Shown here in pieces: positions 26,401 to 35,700 of a stretch of DNA of 64,000 nt (its first letter is position 1; every line of letters begins with the position of its first letter). The notes below the pieces were generated by a model that saw only the letters and a list, made by a program, of their open reading frames with translations, ran no database searches and was not told the DNA's origin. The stretch covers positions 3,100,001 through 3,164,000 of the forward strand of contig OX637337.1 of assembly GCA_951799405.1 (NCBI GenBank), read 5' to 3'. A program made the translations under genes and the position numbers. This DNA comes from Agapetus fuscipes (taxonomy: Eukaryota; Arthropoda; Insecta; Trichoptera; Glossosomatidae).

Positions 26401-28279
26401 ATCACTTTTTTCGGGCTATGTAGTCATGGTCTGGTTGATTCTCTCCGGACATTTCGCCCATTGCTCCGATGGGCATTATCAGCGGTTGGCTAGTCGCTGT
26501 GATCTTCTTACAGGATCTGGTGTTCTAGAAACAACGCTCGCCTTTGAATTAGTATTGTCGTGTTTACAGTGAGAAATCAAACCGCCATTGCTGTGCGGGG
26601 ACCCAGATGTGCTAGCCATTTGATCGGCTCGCAATGACGGTCACCGAGTCACAAGGAATTCTATTGGTCTGTACTGGCGCAGGCGTGCTTTGTTTGTTCT
26701 CATTGGTTGTGAAGGTACCGTCCATATTGAAATTATTATTTGGCGGTCTTTTTGAACATCTATGGAGGGCTGGGTTCCATAACTTATCCAATCTTGATGT
26801 CTCCTCCTTTCTGTTAAAATTGTTTCCATACCCGCCCAGCCTGATTTGGTACCAGAAACAAGCAAGAGACTATCCTGATTTGGAGGTTTAGGACACTTAT
26901 GAGAGTGCAGCAAAGATAGTGATACTGATGAGGAGGCAATGGATTTCTCGTGCTTTGTAGAGGTCTCTTGGTTAGCTGCGTACCATAGTGTTTCTTTTGT
27001 TAACACCGAGAGGAAGAGTTGACTGATGTTGTTCTTAAATAAACCTAGATTGAGATGGCAACACAGATACACCAGTAAATCATTTGATAAACGTTTGGCA
27101 AATGAACGAGCTGTGCAAAGGATATATATTTTTTATTTACCCAGATAGCTGCCCATTTTGTCCGTTCCCCAAAGTCTGTCCTCTGCTGTGTAGCGATCCA
27201 ATCTGCCATGGTACCATTCTGTCTCAGGAGGAGCCAACACCGCTTGTCTGTCACCTGAATGATCAAACACTATTTTTAAAAGACATTTCTATAATCTATA
27301 ATCTAATTTGCAAGAATATATATTCATTCAAAGCTCTCAGATGTATGCCCACAAACAAACACGTGTAGTTACACGTGTATTTACTTTTCAAAAACTAAAA
27401 AAGGATTCAGTGAGGCATCGTGTGGAGGCATACAATAGAGGTAGTACAACCTCTATCAAACTCTTCTTCGACCAGCATCCTGAGTTGAACCAAACAACTT
27501 TTGGATAGCTCAAGATTCCAAAATCCTATGTACAAAAGAGCTAAGTATATGATGGTTGAATAAAGTAAAAGACCAAGAGGAAATTTGTTAAAGTTGAAGA
27601 GGACAATAAAACCCATAGTACGCTAAAACATATAGGTACTTTCATGAGAAGCTTTGTTGCAAAAAGAAATATTTCGCAGAGAAGAACTACGGACAGCCAA
27701 AATTTCATTTTTCCGAGATATTGCGCAACCCATGGATGTCGCCATACATTTACAGCTGAAACAAATTTGGTCAAGCCGAGACAAAGGCTTGCTCAAAATG
27801 GCATCTTTCAATAACAATAATATTATATCAAAAAAACAATATTTTTTATTAAAGACATAGCTGAAAAATAAATAAGTTCACGGAAAGAAATTGTCAAGAT
27901 ACCTTACAATATGTATGAGGACCTTCTACTTAGGAGTTCTGGCCAGCGGCATTCTTAATTCAAATTCAAATTTTGGAATTGCATAGATGGAATCAAATTC
28001 AAAATTTTGAATTTGAATAGGAAGAATAGAACTCAAAGTTTTAAATGTGAGTTCCAACATGGCTGTGGGCAAGGGGAGAGTCAATATTTTCCACATACCG
28101 TTGGCAGTAGGACCATCTACTTCGTCCAGTTCCAGCTCGGCTGCCAAGTCCCCCAGATCTGCTAGATCAGCGTTTCCGCCATCTTCAGATCCTGTGGAAG
28201 GAGAGCCCAACTTATCCTTAAAGAGACCAGCCAGGGGTCCTCCCATCCCTCCCCCCATAGGCCTGATCAAGTCAGCCAT
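8436..28279 (-). CDS. RASA1: p120 Ras GTPase-activating protein (RasGAP; RASA1 / Drosophila vap ortholog), 19 exons
   Basis: Stimulates GTP hydrolysis by Ras at the membrane and is recruited by phosphotyrosine proteins. Exons, 5' to 3' on the minus strand: 28279-28099, 27254-27141, 24586-24514, 23989-23836, 23131-23007, 21934-21804, 18917-18706, 17633-17331, 16803-16633, 15947-15772, 15227-15155, 14332-14214, 13162-13032, 12460-12291, 11747-11619, 10809-10680, 10098-9944, 9351-9222, 8587-8436. All junctions are GT/AG and keep frame, giving 942 aa. Order: short Gly/Asp-rich N terminus; SH2-1 (WYHG at 74-77, phosphotyrosine Arg100 in YLVRES); SH3 (175-230, ALYDY-like ILPYT); SH2-2 (WFH 243, Arg268 in FLVRPSD); PH (about 340-470, GYLHKK start); C2 (490-610); GAP domain with arginine finger R689 (TLFRAT) and FLR Arg803, 114 residues apart as in human p120GAP. 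The start is an ATG in a GCCATGG context. Human RASA1 is longer only at the N terminus. Introns hold LINE, SINE and MITE insertions. Confidence 0.95.
8882..9032 (-). repeat. SINE-A, 3' half, in RasGAP intron 18
   Basis: Starts ACAACTAAGCTACACATATA on the plus strand and stops after GGGGGTTTCCTAGCTCCCTT; the tRNA-like head is absent. Confidence 0.75.
10282..10597 (+). repeat. SINE-A, full-length, in RasGAP intron 16
   Basis: Complete from the A-box region (TTAGCTCAATCGGTAGAG) and B box (GATTCGAATCCCATCG) to TATGTGTAGCTTAGT. Confidence 0.85.
10905..11160 (+). pseudogene. LINE (RTE-like) C-terminal fragment in RasGAP intron 15
   Basis: Reads RWSGHLERMDDERLTKEVYR then GKRGRGRPIKEWIDQI, a typical RTE-type ending; stops follow. 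Antisense to RasGAP. Confidence 0.7.
11380..11499. mobile_element. 120-bp MITE with TA flanks in RasGAP intron 15
   Basis: Ends CAGCAGTGGTTCTCAA and TTGAGAATCACTGCTG are inverted with one mismatch; TA lies on both sides (11378-11379, 11500-11501). The CAGTGGTTCTCAAA end is also common in hAT elements, so the superfamily is open. Confidence 0.65.
12105..12285 (+). repeat. Repeat E copy next to RasGAP exon 14
   Basis: Contains GACACTTGTTGTAGTGCCGC and GCGGTTGATGTCCTGA; relatives at 14660-14740 and 18140-18310. It begins only about 6 bp downstream of the exon 14 donor. Confidence 0.6.
12660..13010 (-). repeat. SINE-A split by a nested repeat C
   Basis: SINE-A sequence runs to about 12826, repeat C (starting TAATCTAATCTAAGTTGCAA) fills 12827-12955 and is cut off at its other end, and the SINE-A head (CTACCAACTGAGCTATCCAC) resumes to about 13005. 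Confidence 0.75.
13205..13480 (-). pseudogene. LINE C-terminal fragment (CR1/L2-like) in RasGAP intron 12
   Basis: On the minus strand reads RRVNTVLGERAFAIADPLAW then NYLPHHVRELEDRGEFRNAL, the same ending type as 20910-21375. Confidence 0.75.
13500..14213. other. RasGAP intron 12, remainder
   Basis: No repeat or exon recognised in this part. Confidence 0.4.
14520..14965 (-). repeat. SINE-B with hammerhead-like 3' unit, split by repeat E
   Basis: On the minus strand: tRNA-like head near 14965 (GGTCCGTAGTCCGTAGTGGC), B box GGATTCGGATCCC, body to about 14745, a repeat E piece with a T-rich run (14640-14740), then the ATGAAGA-stem unit ending in GGCTGTGAAAGCC at about 14520. Confidence 0.75.
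15305..15755 (+). pseudogene. LINE (RTE-like) C-terminal fragment in RasGAP intron 10
   Basis: Reads LQRKVFESCVLPSMAWK-like sequence, then RLRTCQRAIERRIMGISLRE, DHVARQDHDRRPNRIVQWRP and, after a stop, LDDIKRTAGGG. It ends within about 20 bp of the RasGAP exon 10 donor. Confidence 0.75.
16046..16566 (+). repeat. Hammerhead-like unit / SINE-B / hammerhead-like unit composite
   Basis: Two direct repeats of about 106 bp (CTGAAGA at 16065-16071 and 16459-16465, each followed by a stem, GAAACGYCCGGAAG and a tail with CAGATTCCAGAAAGC.ACT) flank one SINE-B body (16171-16458) that lacks the first bases of its tRNA-like head. It lies in RasGAP intron 9. Confidence 0.8.
16855..16980 (+). repeat. Repeat H, diverged copy
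   Basis: Shares TTGCACACTACTTTCAT and the surrounding order with 19375-19520; weaker similarity to the 6526 and 34676 copies. Confidence 0.45.
17975..18040 (+). repeat. Isolated hammerhead-like core
   Basis: TTGAAGAAGCCCATCTTAGA followed by CATGAGCGAAACGTCCGGAA; the first base of the core is T instead of C, and the tail is cut short after the AAGCTCC block. Confidence 0.6.
18140..18310 (+). repeat. Repeat E copy in RasGAP intron 7
   Basis: Contains GGAGTGCCGCAGGGTGTGAG and CAGGCGGTTGATGTCCTGAT, matching the 12105 copy. Confidence 0.6.
18330..18630 (-). pseudogene. LINE C-terminal fragment in RasGAP intron 7
   Basis: Minus-strand reading DDKLDSVQKREVKLINDPTL then LHSLEHRRTAQPLL, with stops and shifts after; a decayed RT C terminus of a family different from the one at 20910. 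Confidence 0.65.
19375..19520 (+). repeat. Repeat H, diverged copy
   Basis: Starts near ATCCAGCCGCTGTTCGGCAA and includes GCGTGGCCAGTACCTCCGCA. In RasGAP intron 6. Confidence 0.5.
19559..20058 (-). repeat. Two tandem repeat C copies in RasGAP intron 6
   Basis: Copies at 19559-19800 and 19806-20058 lie head to tail in the same orientation, each ending with AACCTATAAGTCAA. They differ at many sites, so they are probably separate insertions, the second using the tail of the first. Confidence 0.75.
20155..20350. repeat. SINE-A 3' ends in inverted order
   Basis: A minus-oriented 3' end (20160-20225) abuts a plus-oriented 3' half (20225-20345, with CCTATGAAAAATAAATAGGT), a rearranged or double insertion. 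Confidence 0.55.
20910..21375 (-). pseudogene. LINE C-terminal ORF (CR1/L2-like) in RasGAP intron 6
   Basis: A 139-codon uninterrupted minus-strand reading: NASARLIYGQSKYCHITPL, then LHWLRIPERIKFKLGL, then STVFGDRAFAVAGPSTWNQL and PPEVR. The open frame suggests a rather young insertion, 5' truncated. Confidence 0.85.
22784..22985. mobile_element. hAT-like MITE, one end lost
   Basis: Begins CAGTGGCGAAGGGTGCCATA and matches 56686-56912 over about 190 bp; the far inverted end is missing here. Confidence 0.65.
23160..23455 (+). pseudogene. LINE C-terminal fragment in RasGAP intron 4
   Basis: Reads RCTNFGDRAFQIAGPVEWNR then LPSGVKYLKSIG, broken at about 23315 by a short ATTATAGATT insertion, and resumes with the 3' UTR sequence shared with 50290-50350. 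Same family as 49500-50370. It overlaps no exon; exon 5 ends at 23131. Confidence 0.75.
23450..23695 (-). repeat. Repeat C, (ATAGATT)n-tailed subfamily
   Basis: Nearly identical to 3315-3545 (one residue difference over the shared 70-codon reading), indicating recent spread. Confidence 0.8.
24028..24265 (+). repeat. SINE-B copy in RasGAP intron 3
   Basis: tRNA-like head GGTCCGTAGTCCAGTGGTAA and B box GGATTGAATCCC; the body ends at CTCTTGAGGTATGATTCA. No hammerhead-like unit follows. Confidence 0.8.
24330..24436. mobile_element. Short MITE, related copy at 30868-30978
   Basis: Inverted ends CCCTACGATCGCGTAAGTAT and ATACTTACGTGATTGAGGG enclose about 105 bp with a shared ACTAGAGGCGCTGTTTTATA-type core. 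Confidence 0.6.
25258..25515 (-). repeat. SINE-A with internal deletion in RasGAP intron 2
   Basis: Full ends, but the segment between the B box and AAGGTTTACTCAGCC is missing. It abuts a SINE-B in the same orientation. Confidence 0.8.
25516..25752 (-). repeat. SINE-B, directly adjoining a SINE-A
   Basis: Minus-strand head GACCAATCCGTAGTTCAGTG, B box GGGTTCAAATCCCGG, ending at ACGAGCTTGGTCGTC-type sequence. Confidence 0.8.
26254..26350 (+). mobile_element. hAT-like element, left end
   Basis: GCAGGGTTCGGCAATATTTT and GAGAGCCACAAATGTTTTCT match 43612-43990 but without the repeat C insertion found there, so this is the 'empty site' form. Confidence 0.6.
26375..26515 (-). repeat. Hammerhead-like unit, distinct variant
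   Basis: Minus strand: CGCTGATAATGCCCATCGGA then CAATGGGCGAAATGTCCGGA, ending in a GGCCGTGAAAGC tail. The stem (GCCCAT/ATGGGC) is perfect; the core has A where the consensus needs G. Confidence 0.6.
27290..27375 (-). repeat. Repeat C fragment in RasGAP intron 1
   Basis: TATAATCTAATTTGCAAG through CCCACAAACAAACACGTG; only the tail-proximal third remains. Confidence 0.6.
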
Positions 28280-29733
28280 GGCCAACCAAACGCAAACAAA
28301 ATAAACTAAATCTCACGAAGCTGCAACCCAATCTCACAATACCTCATGATTCATAGTAAATATACACTCCACTACACTGTATTTCCGACAATATTATCAT
28401 TTGAAATTGTATTGTTTTGTTGGACTTTTAAAAATATCAAATATATTTTTACGCGCACTCCGGGTGTCAAATTATCAAATTCAATTTGTGTGATATTATT
28501 ATTGTGGGATATTTTTTGTGTCTGAAGTTTTGTTTTATTGTTTTTGCGGGCGATGTCTCGCCGCCCGAATCATAAACGAACCGAGATGACACAGACAGAT
28601 TATTGACGTTTTGCCGTCTGACACCACGGAGAATGGAAAAGTGGTAGGTATAGAGTTTTTGCATAAAGATTCAGATCATCAATAAAATAAAAAGAGGAAA
28701 AAATATATAAACGAACGATATTTATGATAAAATATCACATAAATTTTTTTGAAAATACATTAAAAAAATTACGAGTGTACATTTTTATTTGAAAATAAGT
28801 CAAAAAATAATCCCCAGATTTAAAAAACAGACGTTTCGGATCTTTGCAGTGCTGTCAACAGGGTATTTTCACATTTTTCTTTTTTTTGTGATTTAAATTC
28901 TTTTATGCTTTATTAGCCCAAAACTTCTTGAATTCTAATTTTAGTTGTATTTTTAGCAAAGTTATAAGCATTTTAAAATCGATCTTTGAATTTTCGCGCC
29001 AAAACGCTACTAGATGAAATTTTCTCGCGTGACGTCACGGTCTTGTAAACATCGCCGTATCAACTGACAGCCCTCACATTAATGTCATTCAAGCATCGCT
29101 TTTTCATGTTTACACCATTGCGGATGTGTTTTTTCAAGAAGTTTGTGTGTTTCTTTAAGAACATATCATTTGTTTTTGTTGTTTTCATTTGTTTCTGTTG
29201 TCAACAACATAAGTAAACAGAGTATGGAATGTCAATAAAAGAACGTGACGTCAACATATGACGTCACATTACCCGAAATACAAGAAGCAGATCTCACATC
29301 CGTTTAAAAACTTGTCCAAAAACCTATATTTTCTTTTTTAAATATAAAATCGAAAAAAAATATTTTCGGCTTCAAATCAACATATTATTATTAGATTTTT
29401 CGAAATCTATCAAAATAATATACTTTTTATCATATTCCTCACTATTGCAAATACCCTACTGTGTATTGTGAAATTTTAAATGGCCGCCGTAATTTTTATA
29501 GAGCTGTCACTTGTTTAGCGTTAACATTAATAATCACCAATTAATCCTTTCTTTTAGTTTTTTATTTCAGATCCATAATCTATTAAGGTAAAATAACTAT
29601 CAGCACACATTACATCACTGGGAACATGTAGCAACTTAGCGAATTATCTAACTTTAAAATGTTGTCATGGAGTAAGTGACCCTTAGAAAATCTCATTTAT
29701 ATCTCGTAATCAATAGAATATTAGAGCATCACA
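28280..29733. promoter_or_regulatory. Divergent promoter region between RasGAP and AKAP17A
   Basis: About 1.45 kb between two oppositely directed start codons. It contains three perfect CRE/ATF octamers TGACGTCA at 29030-29037, 29246-29253 and 29259-29266, and an E2F-like TTTTCGCGCCAAAA at 28991-29004. The rest is AT-rich. Part of it (about 28856-29463) has weak terminal symmetry (CAGGGTATTT against AAATACCCTACTG), so some of these sites could belong to an old inserted element. Transcription starts cannot be placed from sequence. Confidence 0.5.
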
Positions 29734-32700
29734 ATGAACGTTCAGATTTGTCAGTCCCTTAAGGACGCCGTCCCACTTTATTTGCCCCAGAACTTGTTTT
29801 TGAAGCCTTTAGCCAGGCTCTATGTCTCCGTACAGCTTCCATCCTCCAAGGCTCTCGGGAAGACGATATCTAACTGGGAGCTCATGGAGAGAATGAGGGA
29901 GATTATTCTCCCAGATGTGTTCACATCTCTGAAGGTAGCCAAAAGCACGTCAGACTCCATTAGGTTCGAGGGGGAGATAGAAGAGTTGAGGAAGCTGCCT
30001 CGCGTGATAGGGAACTTGGACGAGCGCTCCATTAAGTTGTCCGCGTACCCCGAGCCGCTCAAGCTCAAGGCTTCCGAAACTAAATCTGATTTCCCCAACC
30101 GGCACGCCTGGGATTCCTATTTCCGCGACACTCCGAACATGGACGAAATGAAGCACGGGGAAAGACCCGACACCATACACCTCAAGAACCTGCCCATCAG
30201 GTGGTTCGTCAGTGAACGCGACGCTCAAGATGAAGACGCAAGACCGTCGGAGAACATATTCAGAAAAGTGTTTGATCGCTTCGGGAAAGTACGCCACGTG
30301 GATATCCCGATTTGTGATCCGTACAGAAAACAGATGAAGCCGCACATGACTGGGATGAGCACGTTCTCGTTTGACTCGGAGGTTTACTTTGAAGGTTATG
30401 TGCAGTTCAGTGAGTACAAGGGGTTTGTGCGCGCCATGGATGCTCTGCGGGGGATGAAGCTTCTGAAGAAGAGCTCGGATGGCACGGGGCAGGCTGTCAC
30501 CATCCTGGTGGACTTTGATAAGACTAAACATCTGTCTGACGCGTCCGTCAAGCGGCGCTCCATCGTCAGGGAGCGGCTGGTGGCGCGGGAGAAGCTCAAG
30601 GAAGATAAGGAAAAGGAGGAGCTCACCAAGAAACAAAAGAAAGAGGAGGCAGAGAGGTTTATATTTTGTTATTAGTTTATCCTACATGTCTAAGGTTTAG
30701 AATAATAACAAGTGCTACGTTCCCCACTTAACTCGCAGGACACAAAGTTTAATATGCTTCCTCACTTCCATGTGTTCCTGTCCTTGCTAGTCAATCGAGA
30801 TACATCCTTATAAATTGTGTTAAAAAATGCATCCCTTTAGTGGCCCTAGTATAAAACATTGCGCAAACTCCCTTCGATCGCGTAGATAGAGAAGTGGATG
30901 GCAGATACAACAGCACCACTAGTGGATGATTTAGTTTTCGTACATTTTTTCTATTTGCACGATCAAAATGAGTTCACGCAATATTTTATTTCTGCGGTAA
31001 AGATATTTTGGAAAAAATATTGTTATTCTTTAGCTCTCTCATCAACTATTTGACCTGCAATCAACAGTTTTAGGTGATAAACATACAAATACCCAAACCA
31101 TCTCATCACATGCCATTACTTTTACTTTCAAATCCTCTTCCTAACTGCATTCCTCATTCACCCAATATATCTCTGATCAAACCATTCTCACCCATGTCAA
31201 ACAATCAATTTACGGTTTAACAATTCACGTTTGATAAACAATTGAATGTCACTAACCATACAGCTGTTTCCTGAGATTGTTTACAGGCGTTTATTTTACC
31301 GTTATCCGAGTTTGAATACCAATCGACTTCAACAACTTCTCGGCGATCTACTTGAAGTGTAAAGTTTATACATCTCGAGTAAAAATGTGTGAAGTGGGAA
31401 TGCGTCACTCGCGTAAACACAATCTTGGGCGGTGGGTGGTTCCAGGCACAAGCGAGACCAACGCGAGACAGAGAAGCTCACGCACATGCAAGAGCGGGAG
31501 GAGAGACGCAAGGCCAAGCAGCTCGCCAAGCTCAAGCAGACGGAGTCCCAGGAGATCACCACCAAGATAGCGGAGGAGCACAGGAAGCTGCTGAAGACGC
31601 AGAGGAAGCTGCAGAGCATCCGCCTCATCGAGGAACTCTTCAGGAGGATACAGGTACACTAACAGATACCTAAAATATCAGACTTACTGTTTATACTTTT
31701 ATATTATCAAGGCAGTTGCTGTTTCATTGATTGTAGAGACATTAACTTTGTAATCTTTCATCTTGATAAATAGAAATGAAACAAACTTTGTTCACTGATC
31801 ACCATGAGTGTAATATATCCACGATTGGTTTTGCAAACACAATGTTTGATAAGTGTAGGACAGAAGACATCATAAGATGGGGAAGACAGTGAAGATGATA
31901 CTGGCACCAGCATCTCAATAGAATGGGAAACGATAGGATCCCACATATTGTTCTTCAAGGGAACCCAAACGTAAGAAGACCTCCGAAGAGATGGCGTGGT
32001 AGCTGGCAGTCTGGATCACAGGAGGCAGTAGCGGCACAAACAGATCCTTTGATCTATAATCAACCCTCCAAAAATCACCCATTGACCAACTCCCAATTCG
32101 TAATTGCAACTCGCATGGGTTAAAAAAAACTCCCGTGAACTTTTTTCACTGGGAATATTATCAATGGTATTATTAACTGGCAAAATGATACTTTCAGATA
32201 AAGAAAAGCACACTCGCAACCAAACAAAAGTCACTCGCAATTTGCGAGCTAGCGAGTAGAATTTTGGAGGGTTGTCTATAATAGAATGAAGAAGACGGTT
32301 TGACACTTACAGTTTGTGGGAAAACTTGCATTACTCTCGATGACTCTCAATCTTCTTACATTATTAGAGCCACGGTCTCCAGGAGCCATCCTTTCTGTAC
32401 AACTTCATCTAGAGTTCATCCTCATTCCTCAATTATAGTTCCTTTGCATGCAGGTTAATATGTTTTTAAATAAAACATGATTGTTCTTTCAGTTGAAACA
32501 AAAACACAAGACAGTGTTTAGAAAGGAGGACATACACCGAGATTTGATGAACATTCAAAACAGCAAGAGGGAGATAGACAACAAGAAGGAGCTGAAGAAG
32601 TTGGAGAAGGCGCTGCTGCTGGAGACCAAGGAGAAGGATGTGAGGGACCGGCTGGTCAGCAGGTACAAGAATGCTCAGGAACTCGAGCTGGAGGAGCAGA

Positions 32701-35700
32701 GACAAAAACTGAAGAAGGCTCTGGAAGGTATGTTGCACCTCGTCTTCTTGGAATTCAGTTAGGACCATCCTATCATTTCTCTAGCACAGACTTGGGCAAA
32801 CTTTTTCAGGGTAGTGGTAAATATAGAATTAAAAATTATGTAGGCTGGCCATACAAAGATTAAAAGTGATAAACCATATTTCTGATTTTGTTTAACACGC
32901 AACGCAACACAACTAAGCTACACATATAGTGTAACTTCTTGCCGCATTATCCCCGAAGGGGTTACGTTACACGCTACATTTAAAATCCATTGCAAAAGAA
33001 ACTGGACACATGTAGCAACGGGAACCTTTTTATTTTCATAGGGCCAGCCTTACACCAACTACTTCACTTGATGTGGGTGTGGCTCCGCTCTCAAAGGGGC
33101 TGGTTCTAATTTCTTGTGAATGCAGAATACCTAAGCCTTGCCGGTATTTTTATTTTGAGCTTGGAATAAACATCAAAACGGTAAATCACTTCTAACAACC
33201 TAGGGGATCGAGGCCTAGTCTTCTGAAATTGATTACAAGCGCTCAACCAACTGATAAGACAAGAAGGTCTCCTGCATGCTATAATGGAGGGGATGACCGA
33301 GGGGACCAACTCTAGGGGACGCCCACGCCAAGAATACCTGGAGGACATGTTGGTGGACGTGTGCTGCTCATCATATGCAGACCTAAAAAGAGCCGCACAA
33401 GGCTTGAAGAATGGAGGAGAGGAGTGAAAAAAATTGCTGCAAGCCAATCCTAGAGTTGAAACTGGAGAAGAAGACCAACTGAGCTATCGACCAGATTAAC
33501 TATTGCAAGCGGTCCCAAAAAACTTATTCTTCAAAATAACTTTTATATTATAAGTCAAAGTTTTCATAAGTTTTCCCTTTTCTTTCAGTTGCTGTAAGTT
33601 ATTGTTGAAAAGAGACAAAGGAAAATGAAAGTACATTTATGATTTGTTCATTGTCTGCAGGTAACATTGTGTTGAGATCTGTCCTGGATACTGGCAAGAA
33701 GAAAGTTCGCACACCGTCCATCAGCTCACTGTCATCTGGCTCAGACATCTGTCTACCAGAAGTAGCGGAGAAGAAAATCAAGACGGAACGATTCACCACT
33801 TCAGACATCTACATCAAGAAAGGTTTGTGCATAATTCTTTATTCAGTAATAAGCGCTGAAATATCTTATTTATTGAATGTTTTCTGATTACTTCAGCATT
33901 GATCTAAATCTAAGCTGCAAAGATATGTATAATTTTAGATTCATATTAAATGCATTCCCACAAGCAGACATGCATAATTTCGCACTTGCATATGCCGCAT
34001 GTGGACCTACAATATAAAAAAACCCAATCTCAAATGAACATAAGCCCTGCAACTCTTGCCGACCTTCCCTGAAGCAGGGGTGACATTGGCAAAGTGAACC
34101 ATTTTTTACAGTATGGGTGGTCAGCCGCATACCAACCTATCAGTCAAGGAATTGATTATCTATAATAATCTATAATCTGAGTTGCAAAGATATATCAGCA
34201 TTCAAAACTCATACCAAATGCGTGCCCACAACCAGACATGTGTAATTTCGCGCTTACAAATGCTGCATGTGTACTTACAAATTAAAATCCAAACCTCAAA
34301 TTTTTACAGTATAGGTCAGTCTCATACCAACCTATAAGTCAAGGAAAAAGGAATAAAGCTCTTATTTATATAAAGTTTACTAATTTTTGTTAGTAACTAG
34401 TTATTACGTGGGTGCTTCAAATATTACTAGATGACGATGTGAGATGATTTATATTTCCTGTGGAAAGACGAGAGCAAGTTTGGGAATCTGGGCTGCATCC
34501 TCAACAATGCGAAAATATTAACCCAAGGTTTGCGAGTCTCACTCAATGTAGCACAAACCGACTGAAGACATAACAAAGAGCCACTGAAAGGAGCATGCTG
34601 GGAATCAGCCTCAGAGACAGGGTTCCGAACCAGGAGATCCACAGACGCACTGGTGTCACCGATGTTGTACAGCACATGTAACTCTGTCGCCTTTCCGCTA
34701 GGGGTGGCCAGAGCCTCTGCAGAGTTGCCTCCATTTTTTCCTATCCTGACATACCTCTTTCAATTCTTTCATATCCATCACCTTTTTCATGCATTTTCTT
34801 CTTTTACGCTCACTTTGTACTATAATATATATGTACTAGAATAATTTATTTGAAAGGTACACATAATTAAAGAGCACCGTTTTTGTGTGTTCCAAACCTC
34901 AAGGGCTCTCTCAAATCACAGACAAGATTTTTTGTAAAGCTGCGTCTTTAGTGCTCCCTTAAAGATACCAACAGTTTTTGCCTTCTTCACATCAGGTAGT
35001 AGTCTGTTCCACCACATTGGGCCCGCAAACCGGAAAGTACGGTCCCAAAAATAAGTGTGTGATGGACAGTACCGACAAGGTAGGTCATGACAGGTGGCTG
35101 AAAAGGATAGTCTAGTGGCGACTCAAGATATCCGAGCGGGGAGATCCCATCTGAGGTGACTGGACTACATCAAGGGAACTGCAGGCAGAGGATGGCTGAA
35201 CACAGCAGCCGATAGAAATTCATTGATAGCTGCAAGTCTAGGAGTGGATTGTGAAAGGCTCAGAAGAAATTTTCCATAAAATAGGTCACATTACATTGAT
35301 GTGTTTTGTTTTTCAGAGGAGGATAATATGAGAGCAGCATATCCGCCCGTGCCTAACTACGGGTACACACCGTACGCTCCGTATCCAACCCCCAGCTACA
35401 ACTATCACCAACCTATGGGTGAGGAAAACACCCATTACCAATGATATTGCATGTTTTACAAGGTGCACTGCTTCAAGATAGATGTTATAAATCAAAAATT
35501 ATTAAATGTTTTTGTGCAATGGCCTGAAATTCTTCCACATGAGATTTTTGGGTGTGTTCACATTGTCGATGTTATAGCCGAGAGTCAAGTCTCTATTCTT
35601 AAGCGTATTTGGAACAGAATCACGCCTGGCCCTTTGACCATAACTTTGACCCTGGTCCAACAGATGCCATTGCATGCACGCAAGCTTCTGCTTTCGCATG

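Noticed and set aside
27141..27254. Frameshift in RasGAP exon 2 (first SH2)
   Set aside because: A first reading seemed one base short, but with the full sequence the frame WYHGRLDRYTAEDRLWGTDK is intact.
28279..28285. Upstream start for RasGAP at 28285
   Set aside because: The codon there is TTG. The ATG at 28279 has a GCCATGG context and is the natural start.
29950..30636. 228-codon minus-strand ORF opposite AKAP17A exon 1
   Set aside because: It is an antisense shadow of a GC-richer conserved exon; no homology or signals on that strand.
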